From Rhizobium sp. CF122 (GTDB lineage: Bacteria > Pseudomonadota > Alphaproteobacteria > Rhizobiales > Rhizobiaceae): a stretch of 64,000 nucleotides of DNA. The notes under the pieces were generated by a model. It did no database searches and was not told the origin of the DNA. It saw nothing but the letters and a program-made list of their open reading frames with translations. The DNA lies in NCBI RefSeq assembly GCF_000282035.1, contig NZ_AKKA01000069.1:22930-86929 (forward strand), read 5' to 3'. Below are positions 35,681-44,260 of the stretch, one piece after another (position 1 is the stretch's first letter; each line of letters starts with the position of its first letter). The translations under genes were made by a program, and so were the position numbers.

Positions 35681-36498
35681 CACAATCCTTCTTTTTTCCA
35701 GCGCTGGATGAAGACTTCGGAGCCGTTCAGACCCTTGTCCATGGCAAAGCCTATGAGGCCGATCACGATCATCGCGATGATCACGGTATCCAGCCAGAAC
35801 ATCTGCCTTCCCCAGACCAGCAGGTATCCGAGCCCTTCAGAGGACGCCAGGAGCTCTACGCCGACAAGCGATGTCCAGGCATGCGTGAGGCCATAGCGGA
35901 TGCCAGTGAAGATGGAGGGAATGGCGCCCGGCAGGACAATCAGCCGAAGCGTCTGCCAGCGGCTGAAGCGCAGGGCCTTACCGACTTGCACGTACTTGCC
36001 TGGAACGCTGCGGATACCGGAGAAGGTATTGAGCGTGATCGGCACGAGAGCGCCCTTGGCAATGATGATGATCTTCAGCGTCTCCTCAATGCCAACCAGC
36101 AGCATGAGCAACGGAATCCAGCCAAGCGTCGGGATCTGCGCAAAGGCGAGGAATGTCGGCTTTACATAGTCTTCAAAGCGCGCAGACAGGCCCATGGCGA
36201 TGCCGAGGGCCAAGCCCAATACCGCGCCGATAGCAAAGCCGAAGATCACGCGCCGCAAACTGACGGCGGCGTGGTAGAGCAATTCACCGCTCGCAATCAT
36301 GTCGCGGCCAGTCTGCAGCACGTAGGTGGGCTCAGGAAGAATTTGCTCCGGTAGCCAGCCTCTTGCGGAAGCCAACCACCAGAGCGCAATCAGAAACATT
36401 GGAAGAAGCAGGGCCGAGAGCGAAAAGAACCGTCCCCTGAGAAATCTGCGCCAATTCGTGATGTTTTCGTGGCCAGAGAGCTCAAGATAAGTTGCCAT
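35680..36498 (-). CDS. ABC transporter permease, SsuC/TauC type (first permease)
   Basis: 272 residues from ATG 36498, with GGAGA 8 nt upstream; an ATG at 36513 lacks a ribosome site. Helices include LLLPMFLIALWWLA, VIFGFAIGAVLGLALGIAMG and VIIAMIVIGLIGFAMDKG. The EAA loop is PGKYVQVGKALRFSRWQTLR. It is a paralogue of the following gene, with which it overlaps by one base, and lies 21 nt after the binding-protein gene. It imports a sulfonate-like anion by context. Confidence 0.9.
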   Translation of the reverse strand: MATYLELSGHENITNWRRFLRGRFFSLSALLLPMFLIALWWLASARGWLPEQILPEPTYVLQTGRDMIASGELLYHAAVSLRRVIFGFAIGAVLGLALGIAMGLSARFEDYVKPTFLAFAQIPTLGWIPLLMLLVGIEETLKIIIIAKGALVPITLNTFSGIRSVPGKYVQVGKALRFSRWQTLRLIVLPGAIPSIFTGIRYGLTHAWTSLVGVELLASSEGLGYLLVWGRQMFWLDTVIIAMIVIGLIGFAMDKGLNGSEVFIQRWKKEGL

Positions 36499-36519
36499 CA
36501 CCTGCGTCTCCATTTTTGT

Positions 36520-37593
36520 TTACGAGGCCACCGGCTTGCCGTCGGCGCCGTAGGCCTGCCAGAAGTTCTGCAGGCTGAACCGCTCTATGGCGCTGTTTAG
36601 GTAACGCGGCTCGAACCAGCTCTCGAGATCGACATCACGGCGGATGAGGCCGAATTCCTTGCTCTTGGCCGCCTGTTCCTTGTATTGCGAGACGAGAAGG
36701 TCATCGATCAGTGGCGAGTTGCGATAGGCGAGCGTGTCGCCCTTGAAGTACTCCTCCAGAATTGGAACGGGTGTCCCCGACTTGTGCCACAATTCCAGCA
36801 GTGCCGGGCGGTTGGGCTCGTCGGACGACCATTGGGCCGCCTTGACGAAAGCATCGACGACCCGCTGGGTTATCTCCGGATGGGCATCGATGAACGCCTG
36901 TCGGCCGATGACGCCGGCGTTGCGGCCGAAGCGCGGATCGTCGCCCTTGGTCGTGTAGATGACATCGGCTGCACCCTTCGCTGCAAGGTTGATAAGCTGC
37001 GTATCGCCGAAGGCGGCGTCGATGTCCTTGCTGGTGAGAGCGGCAACCGTGCCGGCGCTGTCGAGATTGACGACCTGAGCGTCGCGCTCTTTCAACCCAT
37101 GGGCTTCCAAGACCTTGACGGCAGCCAGATGACCGTTCGTGCCGCGCTGTAGCGCTATCTTGCGGCCCTTCAGATCCGCGATAGACTTGATGCCGCTATC
37201 TTTGGCGACGGCAAGGTAGAGCGGCTTTCTCGCCCCACTTGCCAGCAGATACTTGGTCTTCAGCCCGTTGGCGCGGCCGATCAGCGAGGGGAGATCACCC
37301 TGATAGGCGAAGTCGAGCTGATCATTCGCGAAGCCTTCATTCACGGCAGGGCCCGCGCCCTTGAAGAAGGTCCATTCGATCTTGATGTTCGGATCCTTGG
37401 CGAACTCCTTTTCCAGAAATTCCCCGGCTCGTGCCGTCGCGGCAGACGTGCCTTCCGCGTAAGGGCGGTTGTCGACGCCGATGGCCGCATAGCCGACATG
37501 AATGACCAGCGGCTCCTCCGCCCGGACCGTGGCCGACGCGGTAAGCATCAGGGCGAGGCCGGCGGCCACGCGTGACAGAAATGCGCGTTTCAT
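36520..37593 (-). CDS. ABC transporter substrate-binding protein, SsuA/sulfonate type
   Basis: 357 residues from ATG 37593 (GGAG 7 nt upstream). A Sec signal peptide ends near ATVRA-EEPLV. Family text is clear: VIHVGYAAIGVDNRPYAEGT, FFKGAGPAVNEGFANDQLDF, GIKSIADLKGRKIALQRGTN, and DIDAAFGDTQLINLAA. Binds an aliphatic sulfonate or related anion in the periplasm and hands it to the two adjacent permeases. The ATPase gene is 24 nt upstream. Confidence 0.91.
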   Translation of the reverse strand: MKRAFLSRVAAGLALMLTASATVRAEEPLVIHVGYAAIGVDNRPYAEGTSAATARAGEFLEKEFAKDPNIKIEWTFFKGAGPAVNEGFANDQLDFAYQGDLPSLIGRANGLKTKYLLASGARKPLYLAVAKDSGIKSIADLKGRKIALQRGTNGHLAAVKVLEAHGLKERDAQVVNLDSAGTVAALTSKDIDAAFGDTQLINLAAKGAADVIYTTKGDDPRFGRNAGVIGRQAFIDAHPEITQRVVDAFVKAAQWSSDEPNRPALLELWHKSGTPVPILEEYFKGDTLAYRNSPLIDDLLVSQYKEQAAKSKEFGLIRRDVDLESWFEPRYLNSAIERFSLQNFWQAYGADGKPVAS

Positions 37594-37617
37594 AGTTTTT
37601 CTCCGTTCTTGTGAAGC

Positions 37618-38448
37618 TTATCTGGCCAGCGCGACAGCACGTTCGACGTGACCGCCGTCATCGGATCGTTGCGTCGCTTTGGGCTGCATATTCTCGCCCG
37701 TCGCATGAAGGCTCTTCAGGACACGGTCTCGCACATTGGCAATATCGCTGGACGTACGCCGGCGTGGGCGCGCCAGCTTGACCGGTACCACTTCGCGGAT
37801 GCGGCCCGGACGCGGCGACATGACGACGACGCGATCCCCGAGATAGACAGCCTCTTCCACGTCATGCGTCACCAGCACCATTGTGATGTTTTCCTTTGCC
37901 CAGATCTCCTGCAACTCGTCCTGCAGATACGCCTTGGTGATGGCGTCGAGCGCCCCGAAAGGCTCGTCGAGCAGAAGGACGTTCGGCCGGCTGACGAGGC
38001 CACGGGCAATACCAGCACGCTGCGCCATGCCGCCGGATAATTGATGCGGGTAGACATTGGCAAAGCGGGAAAGCCCGACAAGCTCTAGATGTTCGCGCAC
38101 AAGCTCTGCCTTTCGCGCGCTCGTCAGCTTGCTGTTCAAGAGGCCAAGGGAGACGTTTTTCTCGACAGTCAGCCAGGGAAAGAGGCGTGGCTCCTGAAAG
38201 ACGATGCCCCGATCGAGGCTGGGTTCGACAACTGCCTTGCCCGCATGGCGGATGGTGCCTGATGTCGCGATATCCAGACCGGCGAAGAGACGCAGCAACG
38301 TCGATTTTCCGCAACCGCTGGCACCGACGATTGTTACGAACTCGCCCTTCGCAATATCGAGGTTGATGTCGTCGAGCGCGATCAGCGGCTCCCGCTCGAT
38401 CTGGAACTGCCGGGTTATGTGCTCGACTGTGAGATGGGGTCGGTTCAT
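37618..38448 (-). CDS. ABC transporter ATP-binding protein, SsuB/TauB type
   Basis: 276 residues. Walker A GASGCGKST (42-50), Q-loop FQEPRLFPWL, signature LSGGMAQR (137-144), Walker B LLLDEPFGALD (158-168) and H-loop THDVEEA (His195) are all intact. Energises the sulfonate-type importer with the two permeases downstream. The last 25 residues are a hydrophilic tail beyond the usual end. It starts 11 nt after the DszA-like monooxygenase gene and is clearly in the same operon. Confidence 0.93.
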   Translation of the reverse strand: MNRPHLTVEHITRQFQIEREPLIALDDINLDIAKGEFVTIVGASGCGKSTLLRLFAGLDIATSGTIRHAGKAVVEPSLDRGIVFQEPRLFPWLTVEKNVSLGLLNSKLTSARKAELVREHLELVGLSRFANVYPHQLSGGMAQRAGIARGLVSRPNVLLLDEPFGALDAITKAYLQDELQEIWAKENITMVLVTHDVEEAVYLGDRVVVMSPRPGRIREVVPVKLARPRRRTSSDIANVRDRVLKSLHATGENMQPKATQRSDDGGHVERAVALAR

Positions 38449-38459
38449 ATCGCTCGCCC

Positions 38460-39815
38460 CTACTCTGCCGCGGCCTGAACGCGCGCCGGATGCCGGGGTG
38501 TGCTGAGGCCGAGATTTTCGCGCAGCGTTCTGCCCTGGTATTCGGTGCGGAACAGTCCACGACGCCGCAGTTCCGGCAACACGAACTCAGTGAAGTCCCG
38601 TAGCCCGACAGGCAGATGCGGCGGCATGACATTGAAGCCATCGGCCGCGCCGGTCGTGAACCAGTGCTCCATCTCGTCCGCGATCCGGCTCGGCGTGCCG
38701 ACAATCTGCCAATGGCCACGCGCGCCTGCGACCCTCAGATAGAGCTCGCGTATCGTCAGGTTTTCGCGTCTGGCAAGATCGAGAAGGAGCTTCTGCCGGC
38801 TCTTGCTTGCGTTCGTCTCCGGCACGTCCGGGATGGGGCCGTCCAGAGGATATTTCGAGAGATCGACACCCTCCGCCATGCCGTTCAAGATGGAAAGGCC
38901 GACAACCGGATGAATGAGGTCCTGGATCTCCTGGAATTTCGCTTCTGCCTCCGCCTGAGTACGGCCGACGACCGGGAAGATCCCCGGCATGATCTTCAAC
39001 TCTTCGGGCCTGCGACCGTACTTGGCAAGTCGGCCCTTCAGATCGCTGTAGAAACCGCGTGCGTCCTCGATTGTCTGATGCGCCGTGAAGACGACCTCCG
39101 CAGTGCGCGCGGCAAGTTCCTTACCCGGTTCCGACGATCCTGCCTGTACGAGCACCGGCTGTCCCTGAGGCGCGCGGGCGACGTTCAACGGCCCGCGAAC
39201 CTTGAAGAACTTGCCCTTGTGATTGAGGACATGCTGCTTGTCCGGATCGAAGTATATGCCGCTTTCCTTGTCACGCAGGAATGCGTCTTCCTCCCAGGTG
39301 TCCCACAGTCCGCGCACGACGTCGGCAAACTCTTCGGCGCGCTCGTATCGCTCCGCATGTGCATAATGCTCCTCACGGCCGAAATTGTGCGCCTCGTGTT
39401 CGCTGGACGAGGTGACGAGATTCCAACCCGCGCGCCCGCCGCTGATGTGATCGAGCGAGGCAAATTTCCGCGCGATATGGTAGGGCTCGTTGTATGAAGT
39501 GGAGGCAGTGGCGACAAAACCGATGTTTTTCGTCACCGCGGCCAGAGCGGACAGCAAGGTGATTGGCTCGAACTGCGCCACGTAGCGGACAGCCGTCCTG
39601 CTGAGAGCCTCTATGTCGGTACCGCGCGTGCCGACGCCGTCGGCCATGAAAATGAGATCAAATTTCGCCGCTTCAGCCAGCTGCGCAAGCTCAATATAGT
39701 GAGCGAAATTGGAGCCGGCATCCGCTTGCGCCTCCGGGTGCCGCCATGCGGCCACGTGATGGCCCGTCGGGTACAGAAAGGCACCAAGTTTGATCTGTGG
39801 TCGCGCGCCACTCAT
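38460..39815 (-). CDS. DszA/NtaA-family FMNH2-dependent monooxygenase (copy 1)
   Basis: 451 residues, bacterial luciferase fold, cytosolic; uses reduced FMN from a separate reductase and O2. The NtaA/SnaA/DszA subgroup is marked by KLGAFLYPTGHHVAAWRHPE, ASTSYNEPYHIARKFASLDH, GGRAGWNLVTSSS, and a C terminus RRRGLFRTEYQGRTLRENLG. DszA cleaves a sulfone C-S bond to sulfinate; NtaA oxidises nitrilotriacetate. With an SsuABC-type importer in its operon, a sulfur substrate is likely. ATG 39815 has GAGGAG 6 nt upstream. It is divergent from the DszC-like gene at 40126. Confidence 0.9.
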   Translation of the reverse strand: MSGARPQIKLGAFLYPTGHHVAAWRHPEAQADAGSNFAHYIELAQLAEAAKFDLIFMADGVGTRGTDIEALSRTAVRYVAQFEPITLLSALAAVTKNIGFVATASTSYNEPYHIARKFASLDHISGGRAGWNLVTSSSEHEAHNFGREEHYAHAERYERAEEFADVVRGLWDTWEEDAFLRDKESGIYFDPDKQHVLNHKGKFFKVRGPLNVARAPQGQPVLVQAGSSEPGKELAARTAEVVFTAHQTIEDARGFYSDLKGRLAKYGRRPEELKIMPGIFPVVGRTQAEAEAKFQEIQDLIHPVVGLSILNGMAEGVDLSKYPLDGPIPDVPETNASKSRQKLLLDLARRENLTIRELYLRVAGARGHWQIVGTPSRIADEMEHWFTTGAADGFNVMPPHLPVGLRDFTEFVLPELRRRGLFRTEYQGRTLRENLGLSTPRHPARVQAAAE

Positions 39816-40125
39816 GTCAGTCTCCTCGATCAGGGAGACGATAGCCTAACAGCAGCAATCTTTATCTATAGAAATAGTATTCTATTTAGGTCGACGATGC
39901 GGGATTTTTGCAGCCGCCAACGTGGCGTTTCGAACGATGACGTTCCGCCGCCACGCCAATCGGGGACGTCTGGTCGATCACAAGGTCGCCGCTTGCCAAC
40001 CTCACGAAAGAATTTCTTTCCGCAAAATCAATCAGATATTTCTGGACTTGAGCGGTCAGCCAGCCAACCGTTGATGGGAAAAGGTCGGGACGCACGTCCC
40101 CTCCACCGTCATCCCGGGAGGCAGT
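39816..40125. promoter_or_regulatory. Divergent promoter region of the desulfurisation genes, with palindrome
   Basis: 310 bp without a gene. A perfect AT-rich palindrome, AAATAG - TATT - CTATTT (39872-39887), lies 57 bp upstream of the minus-strand monooxygenase ATG. It is a good place for a regulator controlling both operons. The LysR gene at 46477 is the only local candidate, but its link to this site is inference. Confidence 0.5.
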
Positions 40126-41304
40126 ATGCCGTTCGAAACAGATGTTGATGACGCGCTCTTGGCAAAAGCGACCGAGCTGCGCAGGACGTTTCATCTCGAT
40201 GCCATCGAGAGAGACAAACAGGGCGGCAGGCCCGTCGAACAGATCAGACTCCTGAAGGAAAGCGGCCTTCCCTCCGCGCAGATCGCCAGGGAATATAATG
40301 GCCAAGGTGCGTCATGGTTGACGATCCTGCGCATCGTCAGGGAATTTGCCAAGACCGATGGATCGCTCGCCCATCTCTTCGGCTATCACCATCTGCCGCT
40401 CAATCTCATTCTGTTTCGCGGCTCTGTTGCCCAGAAGGAAAAATGGCTGACGGGCTCGGCGGCCGGCAACTGGATCTGGAGCAATTCCGGAAACGCCATG
40501 TCGAAGACGTCGGCGGGTGAGAAGACGCCGACCGGCTGGCTCATCAACGGCAGCCGCCCGTTTTCCTCTGGTTCCCATATCGCCGATTATATCCAGATTT
40601 CCTGGGAGAATGCCGATGGCGCTCGGCTGACCGCCGCCGTCCCCGCCGACCGGGAAGGCATTGTCATCGAGAACGACTGGGACGGCATCGGCCAAAGGCA
40701 GACCGGAAGCGGTACGGTACGCTTCGTCAACCTTCAGGTTCACGACGATGAATTGATCAGTTCGCCCGACGTGCCCTTGACGCCCTATTCGTCGCTGACA
40801 TCGCTTCTTCAGCAGAGCGTTCTGCTCAATGTCTTCGTCGGCAGCGCTCAAGGAATATTGGAGGAAGGTCGCTCCTATGCGACGGCGAACTCGCGGCCGT
40901 GGATCTATTCCGGCGTCGAACGCCACGTTGATGATCCCTGGATCAAGCGCCAGTACGGCGACCTCTATATCCGCACGCTTGCAGCAACGGAGCTCGCGGA
41001 CAAGGCGGCCCGCAGCCTCGGCGCGGCTTACGCCCAAGGGCCGTCGCTAAGCGCCGCGGATCGTGGCGCAGCCGCGATCGATATCGCCACCGCCAACGTC
41101 TACGCCGGCGAGGTCGGCCTTGCCGTCTCCAGCGAAGTCTTCGAGGTCATGGGCGCGCGCTCGGCGACCAATGCCAACGGCTTCGATCGCTTCTGGCGCA
41201 ACGTGAGGACCCATACGCTTCACAATCCTGCCGAGTACAAGAAGCGCAGCGTCGGCACCTGGCTGCTGACTGGTGAATTTCCCGTGCCGGCCATGTATCG
41301 CTGA
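40126..41304 (+). CDS. DszC/SfnB-like flavin-dependent monooxygenase (acyl-CoA dehydrogenase fold), copy 1
   Basis: 392 residues. Acyl-CoA-dehydrogenase fold, but of the branch that hydroperoxidises with FMNH2 (DszC) or acts in sulfone use (SfnB). Marks: GGRPVEQIRLLKESGLPSAQ, DGSLAHLFGYHHLPL, DWDGIGQRQTGSGTVRF and, near the C terminus, FWRNVRTHTLHNPAEYKKR, a His-containing motif kept in DszC. Likely oxidises a thioether or sulfoxide; the real substrate is unknown. It forms a module with the DszA-like gene 11 nt downstream, and its paralogue is at 43040. Confidence 0.87.
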   Translation: MPFETDVDDALLAKATELRRTFHLDAIERDKQGGRPVEQIRLLKESGLPSAQIAREYNGQGASWLTILRIVREFAKTDGSLAHLFGYHHLPLNLILFRGSVAQKEKWLTGSAAGNWIWSNSGNAMSKTSAGEKTPTGWLINGSRPFSSGSHIADYIQISWENADGARLTAAVPADREGIVIENDWDGIGQRQTGSGTVRFVNLQVHDDELISSPDVPLTPYSSLTSLLQQSVLLNVFVGSAQGILEEGRSYATANSRPWIYSGVERHVDDPWIKRQYGDLYIRTLAATELADKAARSLGAAYAQGPSLSAADRGAAAIDIATANVYAGEVGLAVSSEVFEVMGARSATNANGFDRFWRNVRTHTLHNPAEYKKRSVGTWLLTGEFPVPAMYR

Positions 41305-41315
41305 AAGGAACTGCA

Positions 41316-42674
41316 ATGGCGAGACGCAAGGACAAGATCAAGCTCGGCGCTTTTCTGCTCTTCACCGGCCACCATGTCGCCGCATGGCGTCATCCGGACG
41401 CATCTGTGGGCACCGAGTTCGAAAACTACCTGGAACTGGCCAGGCTTGCCGAGGCGGCGAAATTCGATACGATTTTTTTCGCAGATGGCGTTGCCGCACG
41501 CATCAAGGATGTCGAAGCGGCAAGTCGTAAGGCTCATAGCGGCGTCTATCCATTCGAGCCGATCACTCTGCTCTCTGCGCTTTCATCGGTCACTCGCAAT
41601 ATTGGCCTGATCGCCACCGCCTCCACCAGTTATTCCGATCCTTACAATCTCGCCCGCCAATTTGCCTCGCTCGATCGGCTGAGCGGCGGCCGGGCCGGTT
41701 GGAACCTGGTGACGTCGTCCGACCCCGACGCCGCCTACAATTTCGGCCACGAGACGCAGATCCTCCATTCTGACCGCTATGATCGGGCGGAGGAATTTGC
41801 CGATGTGGTGCTCGGCCTCTGGGACAGCTGGGAGGACGACGCCTTCCTGCGCGACCGCCAAAGCGGTCGGTATTTCGACCCGGCGAAGCTCCATCGCCTC
41901 AATCACAGCGGCAGGCACTTCAAGGTGCGCGGGCCGCTCAACATTCCGCGCTCGCCGCAGGGCCGGCCAGTTGTCGTGCAGGCCGGAGCCTCCGAACCCG
42001 GCAAGGAGCTTGCCGCCCGCACGGCCGAGGCCATCTTCGCTGCCCAAATCACCCTGGAGGAGGCCACCAGCTTCTATGCCGACGTCAAGGGAAGGCTCGC
42101 GAAATATGGCCGATCGACTGAGGATCTGAAGATCCTGCCCGGCATTTTCCCGGTCGTCGGCCGCACGCAATCTGAGGCGCAGGAAAAATTTGAATCCCTT
42201 CAGGAACTCATTCAGCCCGAGGTCGGCTTGAATCTGATTTCACAACTGTCCGGCATCGACCTCCGCGACTATCCGCTGGATGGGCCGGTGCCCGAAAATC
42301 CGCCTTCGACAAATGCTGGCAAGAGCAGGCAGGCGCTGGTTCTGGATCTCGCCCGCCGCGAGAACCTTTCGATCCGTCAGCTCTATCTGCGCATCGCCGG
42401 GGCGCGTGGCCACTGGCAGGTCGTCGGCACGCCAACCGAGATCGCCGACGCCCTGGAAGAGCGCTTCGAGAACTATGGCGCCGACGGTTTCAACATCATG
42501 GCCCCGGTCATGCCGGGCGGGCTTGTGGACTTCATCGAGCTTGTCGTGCCGGAACTGCGCCGACGCGGTCTCTTCCGCCACGAATACGAGGGCGCGACGC
42601 TTCGCGAGAATCTCGGCCTCAAGCGCCCCGAGAAGCGTCTTGCCGCCAACGGCAGCGCGGTCGCGGCCGAATAG
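41316..42674 (+). CDS. DszA/NtaA-family FMNH2-dependent monooxygenase (copy 2)
   Basis: 452 residues, very close to copy 1 at 38460 (same KLGAFL-FTGHHVAAWRHPD opening, GGRAGWNLVTSSDPDAAYNF, RRRGLFRHEYEGATLRENLG). Luciferase fold, cytosolic. In the 4S route DszA turns a sulfone into a sulfinate. Pairs with the upstream DszC-like gene; downstream is DUF3088 (10 nt). The ribosome site AAAGGA precedes ATG 41316. The substrate is not known. Confidence 0.9.
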   Translation: MARRKDKIKLGAFLLFTGHHVAAWRHPDASVGTEFENYLELARLAEAAKFDTIFFADGVAARIKDVEAASRKAHSGVYPFEPITLLSALSSVTRNIGLIATASTSYSDPYNLARQFASLDRLSGGRAGWNLVTSSDPDAAYNFGHETQILHSDRYDRAEEFADVVLGLWDSWEDDAFLRDRQSGRYFDPAKLHRLNHSGRHFKVRGPLNIPRSPQGRPVVVQAGASEPGKELAARTAEAIFAAQITLEEATSFYADVKGRLAKYGRSTEDLKILPGIFPVVGRTQSEAQEKFESLQELIQPEVGLNLISQLSGIDLRDYPLDGPVPENPPSTNAGKSRQALVLDLARRENLSIRQLYLRIAGARGHWQVVGTPTEIADALEERFENYGADGFNIMAPVMPGGLVDFIELVVPELRRRGLFRHEYEGATLRENLGLKRPEKRLAANGSAVAAE

Positions 42675-42684
42675 GAGAACAGCA

Positions 42685-43026
42685 ATGAGCCGCGACACGC
42701 TTTTTCTCATCGCACCCGGATTTTCGGATCCCAAGCACCCTGGCCAAACCTTCGTCTGCCCCCACTGCAATGCGATTGAAGGGTTGCTTTCGAGCTTTCC
42801 CGATCTTGCTGCCAGGATCGACGTGGAGAGAGTACTCTTCCCCCGCCCGCGCGCACGCGTGATCGATACAGTCGGCGAGGAGAATCAGTCCTTGCCTGTG
42901 CTGGTGCTGGCCGCCAACGCGCCGCCGGATGCTGCCGAGTGGAAAGGCAAGCGTTTTGTCACCAAGACCGGTCGCATTCTTGAGCTGCTTGCCGAGCGAC
43001 ACGGCTTTCCACGACTTCACGACTGA
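42685..43026 (+). CDS. DUF3088 family protein with thioredoxin-like CPHC motif
   Basis: 113 residues from ATG 42685 (AGGAG upstream). Contains Cys25-Pro-His-Cys28 in QTFVCPHCNAIEGLL and a later SLPVLVLA stretch whose proline sits where a thioredoxin or glutaredoxin cis-proline would be. DUF3088 has no assigned role; a redox fold is my inference from this layout. It lies between the two DszC/DszA modules, with gaps of 10 and 13 nt, so it is surely cotranscribed and may serve as a redox or thiol carrier. Confidence 0.85.
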   Translation: MSRDTLFLIAPGFSDPKHPGQTFVCPHCNAIEGLLSSFPDLAARIDVERVLFPRPRARVIDTVGEENQSLPVLVLAANAPPDAAEWKGKRFVTKTGRILELLAERHGFPRLHD

Positions 43027-43039
43027 TGGAGGAAAGACG

Positions 43040-44260
43040 ATGACCGTAAAACCCTCAGGCTTCGAACCCGCGCTGTTGCCTGCCGTCCTCTTCGAGCCGG
43101 ACCAGACCAATCCCTATCTCGCCAAGGCAGTCGAACTCAGGAACATCTTCGCGGTCGACGCCGTCGAGCGGGATCAACAGGGCGGCCGTCCGACAGAGCA
43201 AATCCGGCTCCTCAAGGAAAGCGGTCTCGTCAATCTACTGATTCCCAAAGAGCTCGGTGGCGAGGGTCAGCCCTACTCCACGGCGCTGCGCATCGTACGC
43301 GAATTCGCCAAGGTCGATGGCTCACTCGGCCATCTCTTCGGATATCATTTCAGTCCGATCCAGAACGCGCTGACGAGCGGGAGCGATGAACGATCAGCCT
43401 CGATCCTTCGGCAATCGGCCGAAGGGCGTTGGTTCTGGGGTAACACCACGAACAGCTTTTCCAAAAGCCTCTTCGGCAAGAAGGTCGAAGGTGGCGTCTT
43501 GTTGAACGGCTATCGGCCGTTCGCCTCCGGCTCGCATGTTGCCGACTATCTAATGGTCGCATGGGAAGATGAGGAGACGAACGCTCGCAGCTTTGCCTAC
43601 ATTCCCGCCAACCGTGCTGGCATCACCATCGCTGACGACTGGGACGGCATCGGCCAGCGCCAGACCGGCAGTGGTCGCGTCTTCTACAAGGACGTGACGG
43701 TGAAGGATGCGGAGATCCTGCCGGAACGATCGAAGGAGCCGGGCGCCCTTCTCATACCCCAGCAACAGCAGAGCGTTCTTCTCAACGTCTTCATCGGCAG
43801 CGCCCAGGGCGCTCTCATTGCCGCACGAGACTACACGGTGACGAAGTCCCGCCCGTGGATCTATTCCAGTGTCGAACGCCATGTGGACGATCCCTGGATC
43901 AAGCGGCAATACGGCGAACTCTGGACGAAGGTCCAAGCCGCCACGGCGCTCGCCGATCGGGCAGCGGTCGCCATCGACACTGCCTATGCAAAGGGCTCGG
44001 CACTCACGGTGGAGGAGCGCGGCGCCACGGCCATTGCAGTAGCCTCCGCCAACGTGCTGGCAGGCAAAGTGGCACTCGACGTCACCAGCGAGATATTCGA
44101 GGTTATGGGCGCCCGCTCTGCCGTACGGCCTTACGGCTTTGACCGCTTCTGGCGCAACGTCCGCATCCATACGCTCCACAATCCCGCTGAGTACAAGACC
44201 CGCAACGTCGGTTCATGGTTCCTGACCGGCGACTATCCCGAACCGGGGATCTTCCAATGA
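43040..44260 (+). CDS. DszC/SfnB-like flavin-dependent monooxygenase, copy 2
   Basis: 406 residues from ATG 43040, with GGAGG upstream. Clear paralogue of the gene at 40126: GGRPTEQIRLLKESGLVNLL, DGSLGHLFGYHFSPIQ, DDWDGIGQRQTGSGRVFYKD and FWRNVRIHTLHNPAEYKTRN. Cytosolic flavoprotein monooxygenase, probably on a thioether or sulfoxide. Its TGA overlaps the ATG of the next DszA-like gene (ATGA), a tighter coupling than in module 1. Divergence from copy 1 is enough to suggest a different substrate range. Confidence 0.87.
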   Translation: MTVKPSGFEPALLPAVLFEPDQTNPYLAKAVELRNIFAVDAVERDQQGGRPTEQIRLLKESGLVNLLIPKELGGEGQPYSTALRIVREFAKVDGSLGHLFGYHFSPIQNALTSGSDERSASILRQSAEGRWFWGNTTNSFSKSLFGKKVEGGVLLNGYRPFASGSHVADYLMVAWEDEETNARSFAYIPANRAGITIADDWDGIGQRQTGSGRVFYKDVTVKDAEILPERSKEPGALLIPQQQQSVLLNVFIGSAQGALIAARDYTVTKSRPWIYSSVERHVDDPWIKRQYGELWTKVQAATALADRAAVAIDTAYAKGSALTVEERGATAIAVASANVLAGKVALDVTSEIFEVMGARSAVRPYGFDRFWRNVRIHTLHNPAEYKTRNVGSWFLTGDYPEPGIFQ

